DNA of 64,000 nucleotides from JAKACA01 sp050008715 (GTDB lineage: Bacteria > Actinomycetota > Acidimicrobiia > Acidimicrobiales > Bog-793), in the NCBI GenBank assembly GCA_050008715.1, contig JBEKMC010000005.1, positions 6,381 through 70,380 on the forward strand, in the 5' to 3' direction. The position numbers and the translations under genes were made by a program. Under the pieces are notes generated by a model, which was not told where the DNA came from, did not search any database, and saw only the letters and a program-made list of their open reading frames with translations. Positions 8,682-17,426 of this stretch are shown here, piece after piece; the first letter of the stretch is position 1, and every line of letters begins with the position of its first letter.

Positions 8682-9362
8682 TCAGATCACATAAAACAGT
8701 ACCCAAAACGCCAGCGACATCAAGGCCATGAATCCCCAGAAGTAGGCGCATCCTTCGAGGTTTGCCCGGAACAGCCGGGCCACCGGCTGCGTCGAGCGAG
8801 CTGGGCCGCCGTCCTGTGCAACGGCACGACGCAACCGCATCGCGCGGGCGAGCAACGTCTCCAACCAATACGTCCCGCACAGGAGCATGGCGACGTTCAG
8901 AACGGCCCAACCGATGAAGCACGACGCGTAACCGCTCGAACCGGGGTAGAAGGGAAGATTCGTGAGCTGCCAGATCTGGAGCCCCACGGCGACGAGCCCG
9001 CCGGCGACGGCCGTCCACCCGGCTACCTCCCAGTCCAGCGAGGGGCCTCGGCGCAGGCGGAAGATGCCGTAGGCGTTCAAGCCGGCGGCCACGACGGCGA
9101 TCACGAAGATGGCCGTGCCGGCCCCGATCGGAGCGGTGACGCCGCCCGGTCGCCATAGTTGATCGCTGTCCACCGACCGGAGGTAGAAGTACGCGAAGGC
9201 CAGGGACGCGAAGGTGAAGACACCGATTCCGATCAGAAGTCGTCCACCGGTCCAGATCGCGCCCTCAGCCGATCGAAGCTCGTACTCGACCTCTTCGGCT
9301 GACTGTTGCAGCAGGTCGACTCGGGCATTGGGCCGACCAGCCGGCATCACATCGTCACTCAT
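8682..9362 (-). CDS. ctaE: Cytochrome c oxidase subunit III
   Basis: COX3-family membrane subunit, 226 aa, with five hydrophobic helices after a charged N-terminal segment of about 40 residues. The C-terminal helix with EGCAYFWGFMALMSLAFWVL is typical of the last transmembrane helix of subunit III. It stabilises the catalytic core and does not itself carry redox centres. The start overlaps the ctaD stop by 4 nt (ATGA), so the two are translated together. Confidence 0.88.
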   Translation of the reverse strand: MSDDVMPAGRPNARVDLLQQSAEEVEYELRSAEGAIWTGGRLLIGIGVFTFASLAFAYFYLRSVDSDQLWRPGGVTAPIGAGTAIFVIAVVAAGLNAYGIFRLRRGPSLDWEVAGWTAVAGGLVAVGLQIWQLTNLPFYPGSSGYASCFIGWAVLNVAMLLCGTYWLETLLARAMRLRRAVAQDGGPARSTQPVARLFRANLEGCAYFWGFMALMSLAFWVLFYVI

Positions 9363-11335
9363 GCGGGCAGTCCCCCTGGGTCAGGATCAGCGGCTCTTGC
9401 GATGGTCTCAGCCGAGGGCACGCTCGCCCCGACGGTCTCGATCGATCCGGACCCGAGGTCGGCTACAGGCGGAGCGCCAGGCTCGCTGTAGTGATACGGG
9501 TCGGCGAGGACGACCGGGATGCGGTCGAAGTTGTGGGGAGGCACGGGGGTGGCCGTCTGCCACTCGAGGCCGAGCGAGTCCCAGGGGTTCGCCGACGCCA
9601 GCTTCGGGTCGATGAAGATCGACCAGACGAAGTTGGCGATGAAGATGAGGAACGAGGCCCCGAGCAGGAAGGCGCCGACGGACGAGATGTCGTTGAGCGT
9701 CTGCAGGTTGGAGGCGTACTCGAAGACCCGGCGAGGCTGGCCGAGCAGGCCGACGAGGAAGAGCGGGAAGAACGTCACGTTGAAGAAGACGAACATCGTC
9801 CAGAAGTGCCACTGGCCGAGCTTCTTGCTGAGCGTCTTCCCGGTCATCTTCGGCAACCAGAAGTAGAGGCCGCCGAAGAAGGCGAACACGAGGCCGCCCA
9901 TGATCGTGTAATGGAAGTGCGCCATCACGAAGAAGCTCCCGTGCACGGTGACGTCGACGGGCACGTCGGAGAGGAACACGCCCGTCACACCGCCGATGAG
10001 GAAGTTGAAGTACATCCCCATGGCGAACAACATCGGCACCTCGAACCGTATCTTTGCTTTCCACAAGGTCCCCAGGCCCACGAGGAAGATGAATCCCGTC
10101 GGTATCGAGATCAGCTCAGTCGTCAGCATGAAGAGTGGGCGCATGTCCGGGTTGATGCCGCTCTGGAACAGGTGGTGCTGCCACACGAAGAAGGACAGCA
10201 AGGCGACGCCGATCATGCCGGCGGCGGCGACGCGGTAGGCGAACAAGGGTTTGCGCGTGAACACCGGGAGGATCTCACCGACGATGCCGAAGCCCGGCAA
10301 CGCCATGATGTAGACCTCCGGATGGCCGAAGAACCAGAACAGGTTCTGCCAGAGGAACGAGCTGCCACCGTGCTCGTTCACGTAGAACGCCGTCTGTACC
10401 GTCCGGTCGAGAATGCCGAGCAGGCCCGCCACGACAAGGGTCGGAGTTGCGAGCACGAGCAAGGCCGCGGTGGCGAGCACGGACCACACGAAGATCGGGA
10501 TGCGTCCCCACGTCATGCCTGGCGCGCGGTAGTTGATGATCGTCGCGGCCAAGTTGAAGCCGGCGGTGATCATCCCGAGCCCGATCACCGCGAATCCGAC
10601 GAGGTAGGAGTCCATCCCCAGCCCGGCCTGGGTCTGCAGCGAGGCGTAGCCGGTCCATCCGGTCGGGAACCCGCCCAAGGGGAGGGCGGAGAGGATGACG
10701 AGGTAGCCGGCGGCGAAGGTCCAGAGCGAGAAGGCCTCGACGCGGGGGAAGGCCATCTTCCGGGAGCCGATCATCAGCGGTATCAGCCAGTTGCCGAGCG
10801 GCCCGATGACGATGGACGACGCCATCATCATCATGATCGTCCCGTGCTCGCCGACCGTCGAGATGTACTGCCCCGGCCCGAAGACGTGGCTCGTGGGGCT
10901 CAACAGCTCGGTGCGGATACCCATGGCGAGGATGCCGCCCGTGAAGAAGAACAGCAGCACCACGATCGTGTACTGCAGTCCGACGACCTTGTGGTCGAGC
11001 GTCGGGCGGAAGTAACGGGTCCAGCTGTGTGACGGGAGCTGAGGCAACGGCTCACGCCCGATCAGCTTGGCTGCCGGGTAGTTGAACATGCCGGCACCGG
11101 CGAGCCACCCGACAACGCCGATCGACAGGCCGAGCACGATCGCCACGTTGTTCTGACCGTTGTCCTGCACAACTGTCTGGTTGGCGGCGATGATGTTGCC
11201 GAAGAGATGGCCGAGGGCATAACCACCGACCGCTCCTGCGAGCGCCCACACGGCGTTCGGGCTGAAGAACCCGGCCGTCGGTCGTAGGCGCTCCTCAGGC
11301 GGCGAGTCGATGATCGCTTGCGTATCTACGCTCAT
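9359..11335 (-). CDS. ctaD: Cytochrome c oxidase subunit I with an N-terminal membrane extension
   Basis: Catalytic haem-copper subunit of 658 aa. Haem a ligand His164 lies in GEHGTIM. The CuB/haem a3 centre shows His338 and Tyr342 in GHPEVY, with Glu340 of the D-channel, His387-His388 in WQHHLFQ, and His473/His475 in AHFHYTIMGG. The oxidase core starts only near residue 112 (PTLDHKVVG). Ahead of it is an extension with two extra hydrophobic helices at about residues 28-47 and 63-85, not part of the usual actinobacterial CtaD core. It is 36 nt downstream of ctaC and overlaps ctaE. Confidence 0.95.
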   Translation of the reverse strand: MSVDTQAIIDSPPEERLRPTAGFFSPNAVWALAGAVGGYALGHLFGNIIAANQTVVQDNGQNNVAIVLGLSIGVVGWLAGAGMFNYPAAKLIGREPLPQLPSHSWTRYFRPTLDHKVVGLQYTIVVLLFFFTGGILAMGIRTELLSPTSHVFGPGQYISTVGEHGTIMMMMASSIVIGPLGNWLIPLMIGSRKMAFPRVEAFSLWTFAAGYLVILSALPLGGFPTGWTGYASLQTQAGLGMDSYLVGFAVIGLGMITAGFNLAATIINYRAPGMTWGRIPIFVWSVLATAALLVLATPTLVVAGLLGILDRTVQTAFYVNEHGGSSFLWQNLFWFFGHPEVYIMALPGFGIVGEILPVFTRKPLFAYRVAAAGMIGVALLSFFVWQHHLFQSGINPDMRPLFMLTTELISIPTGFIFLVGLGTLWKAKIRFEVPMLFAMGMYFNFLIGGVTGVFLSDVPVDVTVHGSFFVMAHFHYTIMGGLVFAFFGGLYFWLPKMTGKTLSKKLGQWHFWTMFVFFNVTFFPLFLVGLLGQPRRVFEYASNLQTLNDISSVGAFLLGASFLIFIANFVWSIFIDPKLASANPWDSLGLEWQTATPVPPHNFDRIPVVLADPYHYSEPGAPPVADLGSGSIETVGASVPSAETIARAADPDPGGLPA

Positions 11336-11371
11336 GAAGTTGTACCCAATCGTCCGGCGTGATGAGGGAAC

Positions 11372-12322
11372 TTAAGAGTTCGGCTTGGTTGCGCCGTATG
11401 TCTCGACGCTGCTGTACGGGTCCTTCGTGTCGGGGTAGAACCCACCGTCGGAACCGTTGGCGTCCGGCGTGTAGGTGTAGGCGAACGCCGGCAGCGTGGC
11501 GGTCAAGGGAGCCAACTGCGTCTCGGTCGTCTTCGCCCATTGCTCGAAGGCCGATTTGCTCACGACCTTCCCATAGTCGTACATCGCCCCGTGCCACAGC
11601 CCGCACAGCTCGTCACACCGAACGGTGAAGACGCCGAGCTGCTTGGTCGTCGTGAAGGCGACGTTGTCCGATCCCGGGTTGGCGTCGGCCTTGACACCGA
11701 TCTGGTAGGCCCAGAAGTCGTGGATCACGTCGAGCGACGTCACGTGGAATTCGATCGTGGTGTCGTCGGGCAACATCAGGTTCGGCGTCTCGAAATTGCC
11801 GAACGTGGGGTACCGGTAGGTGAAACGCCACTGCTGGGCGATCACCTGCACCGGCAGGATCGTCGCCGACGACGGCGTCCAGAGAGGCGACGGCCCCTGC
11901 CCTCCGCCGGATCCGGTCGTGACCGCAAGCTCGACAGTACCGAAGACGAAGAGCGACAGGACGACGACGGTGGTGGTTGCGATCCAGATGATCTGGACAC
12001 GCAAGTTGCCTCGAGCCGCCGGCCCACCGACCGGCTCGGGCACTCCGGGCCTCGTCGAGCGCCACATGACGATCGCGTAGAGCATGTAGACCCAGACACC
12101 GATAAGGACGGGCAGGGCGATGAGCAACAGGACCGTGAAGTCGACGGAGTCCGAGGTGGCCGTGTCCGACATGCGGCCCGGCGGGACATGCGGACCGACC
12201 AGGAAGGCGAACAGCACGTCCGCCACGACGGACAACACGATCCAGATCGTGAGGATCCGCCGGAAGTGGTGTGGCTCGGCCGATCCCTCCGGGGCAGCCA
12301 CGCTGTCCGCGACGGCGCTCAT
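11372..12322 (-). CDS. ctaC: Cytochrome c oxidase subunit II (CuA)
   Basis: Electron-entry subunit, 316 aa. Three hydrophobic helices at about residues 22-42, 62-86 and 109-130 precede the periplasmic-side cupredoxin domain. The CuA ligand set is complete: His201 in VIHDFW, then Cys236, Glu238, Cys240, His244 and Met247 in CDELCGLWHGAM. There is no fused cytochrome c domain, so an external donor is needed. The start ATG overlaps the stop of the upstream cupredoxin gene (ATGA), tying the two proteins together in expression. Confidence 0.93.
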   Translation of the reverse strand: MSAVADSVAAPEGSAEPHHFRRILTIWIVLSVVADVLFAFLVGPHVPPGRMSDTATSDSVDFTVLLLIALPVLIGVWVYMLYAIVMWRSTRPGVPEPVGGPAARGNLRVQIIWIATTTVVVLSLFVFGTVELAVTTGSGGGQGPSPLWTPSSATILPVQVIAQQWRFTYRYPTFGNFETPNLMLPDDTTIEFHVTSLDVIHDFWAYQIGVKADANPGSDNVAFTTTKQLGVFTVRCDELCGLWHGAMYDYGKVVSKSAFEQWAKTTETQLAPLTATLPAFAYTYTPDANGSDGGFYPDTKDPYSSVETYGATKPNS

Positions 12323-12999
12323 GACACCACCTTGAGGAAGCCGTCCATGTATCCGACCGACTGCATCGGGCCTCCGTTGCCGTAGAGGTACCCGAGCCCG
12401 CAGGGCACGAAGCACTGCCAGGGATACTCGCCGGGTCCGGGAGTGACGAACGAGAACGTGATGACGTTGTGGGCCAGGTTGGTGGTGCAAGGCGCCGAGT
12501 TGCAGAAGTTCGACGCACTGCCGTTGACGCCGGACAACGGGACGTTGATCCCGAGCGTCGGGATCGTGAAGGTGTGGGCGACACCGTTGCCGTTGTTGGA
12601 GTTGATCAACGAAGTCGACTTGCCGTTCAGCGACATCACACCTCCGCTGGTGCCCTGTACCAACCCCATCAGCTGGTTACGGAGCGGACTGCCCGAGTCG
12701 TACTCGTCGATCGTGACGTTGATCGTCGTGTTGGCGGGCAGGTCCCACAGCGTCGTGTGCACCCACTGGCCGCTCGCCGGATCCTTGGTCAGGTAGGAGA
12801 CCCACGTCGGGTGGGCGCCGAACCCGATGGCCCCGACGGTCTGCAGCGTCATGTCGACCGGCTGGCCGGCCTGGTGACCGGAGGTGAAGTCGATCGTGGG
12901 CGGTGACGAGCGCAGGAAGGCCGCTGCCAGAAACACGATGAGCGCGACGCCGATGCCCACGATCACGGCTGCGATCCCCAGCCTTCCCGAACGAGACAA
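12319..12999 (-). CDS. Membrane-anchored cupredoxin-like protein upstream of ctaC
   Basis: Protein of 226 aa with one N-terminal anchor helix (residues 8-29) and an exported beta-rich domain. The end resembles a blue-copper or CuA loop: Cys196-Phe-Val-Pro-Cys200 followed by Met212 in GGPM, with His142 in AHTFTIP as a possible upstream ligand. The His expected between the Cys pair and the Met is missing. A second pair, Cys166 and Cys171, precedes it. The copper mode is therefore unclear: it may be a modified mononuclear centre, a copper donor to CtaC, or a disulfide protein. It is the first gene after the predicted cluster promoter and is coupled to ctaC. Confidence 0.75.
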   Translation of the reverse strand: MSRSGRLGIAAVIVGIGVALIVFLAAAFLRSSPPTIDFTSGHQAGQPVDMTLQTVGAIGFGAHPTWVSYLTKDPASGQWVHTTLWDLPANTTINVTIDEYDSGSPLRNQLMGLVQGTSGGVMSLNGKSTSLINSNNGNGVAHTFTIPTLGINVPLSGVNGSASNFCNSAPCTTNLAHNVITFSFVTPGPGEYPWQCFVPCGLGYLYGNGGPMQSVGYMDGFLKVVS

Positions 13000-13129
13000 C
13001 GCGCCCTCCCCCTCTCGCCGGGATCGCGCGGCCCGCCGTCCGGCCGACCCTCGGGAGGATCTACCGCACCGACGACCTGAGCTGCCCCCCGGTCGCTTCC
13101 AGCTCCGTCACCATGACTTCGCCGAGGTC

Positions 13130-13158
13130 ACCCTATTGGCCTTTGACCAGCCGGTCAA
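13130..13158 (-). promoter_or_regulatory. Predicted promoter of the oxidase structural genes with an inverted repeat on the -35
   Basis: On the minus strand, TTGACC (13158-13153) is followed after 17 nt by TAGGGT (13135-13130), a good match to a housekeeping actinobacterial promoter. It lies about 130 nt before the cupredoxin start at 12999. The -35 is one arm of a perfect inverted repeat TTGACC-AGCC-GGTCAA at 13143-13158, so a repressor or activator could act there. Confidence 0.6.
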
Positions 13159-13195
13159 TGCTATTTACCAAATCTTGGGCTACGGCACGAGGCGA

Positions 13196-14095
13196 TCACG
13201 CCGGAGGGCGGAAGTCCTCGAGCGGCATGGCGGTCCTGCCGCGCATGATTCGCTCGGCCAAGCTCGAGATGCCCCCGTCCTCGGCAACGGCTCGCCTGAT
13301 GACGACGACGAGGGCAGGCACCGCCCAGAAGTCGCCGCACACCCACAAGATGGCCGCACCGATCTGCTGGTCGGCAAACGGGGCCATCGAGACGCCCGCG
13401 ACGTGGGCGTAGACGTTGTACCAGGAGCCCGTCGCAAAGATGCTGAGCGACATGGCCAGCACGAACATGATGACGTTCGTCGAGACGATCGCGCCGATCT
13501 GCCAGGCCGTCGAGGCCTTCACCTTGAACGGGAAGGACGGGATGATCTGCAGCCAGAAGAGCACACCGGTCACGAAGAAGCTGGAGTGCATCAGCCAGAT
13601 GTGCACGCTCTGGTTCCGCTCCGCCAGGTCGAAGAGTGCCGGCACGTGCCAGACGACCATGGCGATGTTGAACAGCGCGAGTGCGGTCCACCGGTTCGAG
13701 AGAGCGCGTCCGGCCGCACGCAGGAAGCGGGCGTTGCGCCCGAGGAGCAACGCTCGCCCGACACGCCGGCGTGGGCCAACGGGCAGGGCGAACAGGAACG
13801 GCAACCACGGGGCTCCTGCGACGACGAGGATCGGGGCGAAGAAGCCGATGAGGATGTGCTCGACCATGTGCACGAAGAAGTAGTCGCTCGCGTAGTAGTC
13901 GATCGGCGACACCACGGCGACGAGCAGGACGGCGAGGCCCGCGTAGAACTCGAGTGCCCGCTTCCTCCGCTGCCGGGTCCGTCGCGGATCCGACCGCCGC
14001 TGCAGGTGGGCCAGCCCGATCTCGTGAACGATCACGATGACTGCGACGACGACGATGAACGGGTCGAAGCTCCAATGGTCGACGACGTAGCTCAT
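13196..14095 (-). CDS. ctaG: CtaG-family cytochrome c oxidase assembly protein
   Basis: Caa3-type CtaG membrane protein, 299 aa, with about seven hydrophobic helices. Diagnostic segments are FFVHMVEHILIGFFAPILVVAGAP, HVPALFD, LMHSSFFVTGVLFW and FADQQIGAAILWVCGDFW. The conserved His residues in MVEHIL, WHVP and LMHSS fit a membrane copper-handling role in oxidase assembly. The homology starts at this ATG, which overlaps the stop of the upstream lipoprotein gene (ATGA). The ORF is open further upstream but shows no family similarity there. Confidence 0.88.
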   Translation of the reverse strand: MSYVVDHWSFDPFIVVVAVIVIVHEIGLAHLQRRSDPRRTRQRRKRALEFYAGLAVLLVAVVSPIDYYASDYFFVHMVEHILIGFFAPILVVAGAPWLPFLFALPVGPRRRVGRALLLGRNARFLRAAGRALSNRWTALALFNIAMVVWHVPALFDLAERNQSVHIWLMHSSFFVTGVLFWLQIIPSFPFKVKASTAWQIGAIVSTNVIMFVLAMSLSIFATGSWYNVYAHVAGVSMAPFADQQIGAAILWVCGDFWAVPALVVVIRRAVAEDGGISSLAERIMRGRTAMPLEDFRPPA

Positions 14096-15300
14096 GAAGA
14101 CGAGCCGAAGGGAACTGGGACCCTCATCGCCTGCAGTTTGCCCCAGGCGCCGGTGGCGGCGCTCCACCGCCAGTCGATGAAGGTCGAGGCGCCCGTCACC
14201 GCCAGGGCGTCGACGACGGCACCGGCTTCGATGGACACGGTCGTCGTTCCCGGCGGCAGGCCCGCCAGCGGCCGCCACTGCCCGTGCGGCACGACGGTCT
14301 CGAGCTCGAGCGACCCGCCGGCCCTGCGGACCACGACGAACACCTCTCCGTCACCGGTGATGCCGGAGGACACAATGCCGGCGCCGGCGAAATCGAGCGG
14401 CGGGGAAAGCGCCCACGACGCGCCCGAACGCCAAGCAGCGACCACGTCGGTCGCTGCTCCTCGTCCGACCCCAACCAAGGCGGCGGCGCCGGAGGTGCCG
14501 TGGCCGGCGCCCCAGAGGCGGAGCACACCGGCCGGTTGAAGAGCCAGGGATCCGGTGAGTCGGGGACCAACCAGCGCCCAGCCACCGGCCGTCGCCGCGA
14601 ACACGCCGACCAGGCCAGGTTTGCTGCAGTCGGCCCCGACGAGCTCGGTACCGTCGCTGGAGAAGGCCACCGAGGTCAGGGAGCTGACTTGACATGACGA
14701 AGCCCCGCTCGAGCTCTCGAGGGCGCTTTGCGCCACCAGATCCGTCCAGCTCAGGATGCTTCCAGAACTCTCGACGACCTCGGCACCTTGCCCAGAGTGC
14801 GCCCGCAGGACGGCCGCGAGCCCCCCACGGACCGAGCTGGCAAGGGCATCCGGACCTGCGGCCAGCGCGCCCGGCACGATCCCCTGTGCCCACGTGCCCT
14901 TCGTCGTGTTGCGTTGTGCGAGCGGCGAGTAAGTGAGCAGGTTGGTTGGCTCGATACCCGCCGTGAGCAGGTCGCCGGCGGCCGCGATCGTCAGGCCGCC
15001 GTTGAGGGCGACACCCGGAGGCGTCACGAGCGACCAACGCGTGCTCGCCAGCGGTCGGAAGAACAGCTCCCAGAACGTGTTCGCCGGCTGCCCGAGGATC
15101 CCCATCGGGAGCACCGCCCAGGTGCCCGACGACGTCACGAGCGTGCTGTTGAACGGGATGCTTGTCGCCACGACGCCGGTCCTCGGCGACGCCGGCGGCG
15201 GAGCGGCCTTCGAGCACGATGCGAGCAGGGCGACGGTGACCAGGGCGAGCATCAGCGAGGCGACGGCCGGAGGAGTCGACCGCCGGGTCCTTCGCTTCAT
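14092..15300 (-). CDS. Lipoprotein of unknown function, possible beta-propeller
   Basis: Protein of 402 aa starting MKRRTRRS, with a hydrophobic signal and lipobox LLASCS. The mature part has repeating short beta-type segments with SSDGTELVGADC and several ITGDGEVFVV-like strands, suggesting a WD/BNR-like propeller. No catalytic motif was seen. It overlaps both neighbours by 4 nt, between ctaG and the membrane-SCO fusion gene, so the three proteins are probably one functional unit for oxidase biogenesis. The function is otherwise unknown. Confidence 0.75.
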   Translation of the reverse strand: MKRRTRRSTPPAVASLMLALVTVALLASCSKAAPPPASPRTGVVATSIPFNSTLVTSSGTWAVLPMGILGQPANTFWELFFRPLASTRWSLVTPPGVALNGGLTIAAAGDLLTAGIEPTNLLTYSPLAQRNTTKGTWAQGIVPGALAAGPDALASSVRGGLAAVLRAHSGQGAEVVESSGSILSWTDLVAQSALESSSGASSCQVSSLTSVAFSSDGTELVGADCSKPGLVGVFAATAGGWALVGPRLTGSLALQPAGVLRLWGAGHGTSGAAALVGVGRGAATDVVAAWRSGASWALSPPLDFAGAGIVSSGITGDGEVFVVVRRAGGSLELETVVPHGQWRPLAGLPPGTTTVSIEAGAVVDALAVTGASTFIDWRWSAATGAWGKLQAMRVPVPFGSSS

Positions 15301-17159
15301 GAACCCATGATGCGCTTCATCTGCTCAGACAAAAGGGTGGCGAACGAAGAGCGGGAGGCGGAACCGACGCCCGTGTCGGTGCTGAGCACCTCGCGCATCT
15401 GCCCGGACGCATCGATGATGTAGGCGATGTCGCTGTGGGCGACCATGGCGCCGGCTCCCGGCACCGCCACCTGGACCGCATAGTCGTCCCAGATGCGGCT
15501 CAGGGCGGCGGTCGTCCCGGTCAGGTACAGCCAATTGCTGAGGTGCTCGAGGCCCTCCTGCCGGTCGAAGGCCACCGTGAAGGCCGTGGCCCGGTAGATC
15601 GGGTTGGCGACGACCGCGACGAAGACCGTGCGGCTGGCGGCCGAGCCCAGCATCGAGTCCGCCTCCTTGAACTCCTGCGCGATCAGCGGGCAGTCCGACG
15701 TGCACACGGGATCGAGGAAGGTCAGTGCGACGGTCCTGCCACGGAGGCCGGCGAGCGAGACCGCCTGCCCGCTCTGGTCGACGAGCTGGAAACCTGGCGC
15801 CGGCAAGTCGACCACGTTCGGGTTGCCGTCGACGGCGAGGGCGAGAATTGGATCGGCGTTCGGGTTGGCGGAGGCAGCCGCCATCGGAGCCGCCCCGAGC
15901 ACGAGCAGTGCCAGCGCCCCGACCGACGCCGCCACCCGAAGTACATAGGAGGGCCGGACGCCGGCGGGCACTCGTATCCGATCGCGCCAGCTCGCGCGAG
16001 CGACCGGCTCCGTGGAGAGAACCACCTCCGGCTCGGCCACGGCCGGCGCCGTCACCGCGACCGGTACCCGCACGAGCGCGACGTACCCACTGACGAGAAC
16101 GAGCATCATCGGCAGCATGCTGTTGGGGTCGGTCCCCACACCACCGAGGAACCCGAGATCCTCGACCAGCACCCAATCCGCCAGCCCGAGGATCACTGCA
16201 GCGATGACCGCAAATCGAGCCAGGTCCGGTCGACCCGTGGAGAGGACGAGGCCCATGGACGCCAACACGGCGACCACGAAGAGGTTGACCGCCCAGCCGT
16301 GAGCCGCGTCGAGCGAGCCGAACGACCCGAGCACGGAGGACATCGTGTGCGGCTGTGAGGTGAGCGCCATCTGGCGGACCATCCCGAGCAGCGCGCCCGA
16401 ATGCCCGTTACCGGCCGCCCCGCGCCAGAAACCACGATCCGGCCATGCCTGAAGGACCGCCATCCCGGCGAAGAAGACCCCGAAGGCTCGCAGCAGCCGG
16501 CGACCAAGGGCGGGCGACGCCCAGGCTCGTTCGGGCAGTGCCAGCAGTGCCCCCGCCAAGCAATAGAAGAGTGCAGCACCCGGTGCCCCGAACAGCCAGG
16601 ACAGCCCGGGCGCAAAGATGCCCCCGAAGGCTTCCCCGAAGACCCACACCACGAGCCCCCAGCCGAGCGAGGCCGCTCCGGCGAAGCGCGTCCAGCGACC
16701 GCGCGGGGCGACGAGCAGCAGGACGCCGAGGGCGATCTGGATCCACACGGTAGAGACGGCTGCCTCGACGGGGTGGTTCGTCCAGGTGGTCACGCCGAAG
16801 TTCACAAGATGCTGCACCCAGGACGGCGACGTGGCAGACGCCGGCTGGAGGACGCTCGAAGGCAGCCCGAGGGGCATGTCAGGCTGGATCTGTAGGACAC
16901 CGTCCACGATCCAGAGCACGGCGAAGCCGATCCGCAAGACCCGCCGTGCAAGCGGTTCGGGATCGCTGGGCGGCACGTCCACCGGCTCGGCGTCGCCGTC
17001 GAGCAGGCGCCGGATTTGCGTCATCCGCACGACGCTCGATCCGAGGAGGAACACGCTGAGAACCACGCCGACGACAAGGAGTTGGTGCATCAGCAAGGAG
17101 TGGAAGGCCGCGATCACGACGGGATTGTTCGCCTGAAGGTGGCGCCCCATCCCTGTCAC
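15297..17159 (-). CDS. Fusion of a polytopic membrane domain with a C-terminal SCO copper chaperone domain
   Basis: Protein of 620 aa. The first 430 residues hold eight to ten hydrophobic helices, including DoxX-like stretches such as LRIGFAVLWIVDGVLQIQPD and repeated WPDRGFW-type loops. From about residue 440 comes a full SCO domain with Cys486-Thr-Ser-Asp-Cys490-Pro and His575 in MVAHSDIAY. Start GTG at 17159 follows a strong AAAGGAGG at a spacing of 10 nt; an ATG at 17150 is the alternative. It heads the three-gene coupled unit with the lipoprotein and ctaG. The membrane part could move copper or quinol-type reductant to the SCO domain, but this is inference. Confidence 0.8.
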   Translation of the reverse strand: MTGMGRHLQANNPVVIAAFHSLLMHQLLVVGVVLSVFLLGSSVVRMTQIRRLLDGDAEPVDVPPSDPEPLARRVLRIGFAVLWIVDGVLQIQPDMPLGLPSSVLQPASATSPSWVQHLVNFGVTTWTNHPVEAAVSTVWIQIALGVLLLVAPRGRWTRFAGAASLGWGLVVWVFGEAFGGIFAPGLSWLFGAPGAALFYCLAGALLALPERAWASPALGRRLLRAFGVFFAGMAVLQAWPDRGFWRGAAGNGHSGALLGMVRQMALTSQPHTMSSVLGSFGSLDAAHGWAVNLFVVAVLASMGLVLSTGRPDLARFAVIAAVILGLADWVLVEDLGFLGGVGTDPNSMLPMMLVLVSGYVALVRVPVAVTAPAVAEPEVVLSTEPVARASWRDRIRVPAGVRPSYVLRVAASVGALALLVLGAAPMAAASANPNADPILALAVDGNPNVVDLPAPGFQLVDQSGQAVSLAGLRGRTVALTFLDPVCTSDCPLIAQEFKEADSMLGSAASRTVFVAVVANPIYRATAFTVAFDRQEGLEHLSNWLYLTGTTAALSRIWDDYAVQVAVPGAGAMVAHSDIAYIIDASGQMREVLSTDTGVGSASRSSFATLLSEQMKRIMGS

Positions 17160-17426
17160 GTGATCCTCGCCTCCTTTTCACTGCCTGCTGGTCAGTGTCG
17201 CAGCGCCGGCGGCGATCATCGCACAAGAAATTGTTCGCAATCACGCACCACCCGAAGCGTCCCGGGGCCTCATGGTCCAGGTCGGAAGCGCCGATACATT
17301 CTGTATGAGATGCAACGTTCGCGCCCTGCGCACCTCCACGCGCCAGCGGCGCATCGACGTCACGCCTCGAGAGCGCACCGACGTCGCCCGACCGGGGCGC
17401 GGGTCGACACCGCCTGTCCAGCTGAG

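Noticed and set aside
9491..11032. Long plus-strand reading frame of 513 codons opposite ctaD
   Set aside because: It is antisense to a clear cytochrome oxidase subunit I, and its product is a run of Glu, Arg, His and Gly without a fold; high-GC codon bias opens such frames.
12884..14539. Plus-strand frame of 551 codons opposite ctaG and the lipoprotein gene
   Set aside because: Low-complexity Arg/His/Asp product, antisense to a CtaG family gene with clear motifs.
17016..17426. Upstream in-frame extension of the transglycosylase gene
   Set aside because: It overlaps the fusion gene on the other strand and has unlikely composition; ATG 17427 precedes the signal segment.
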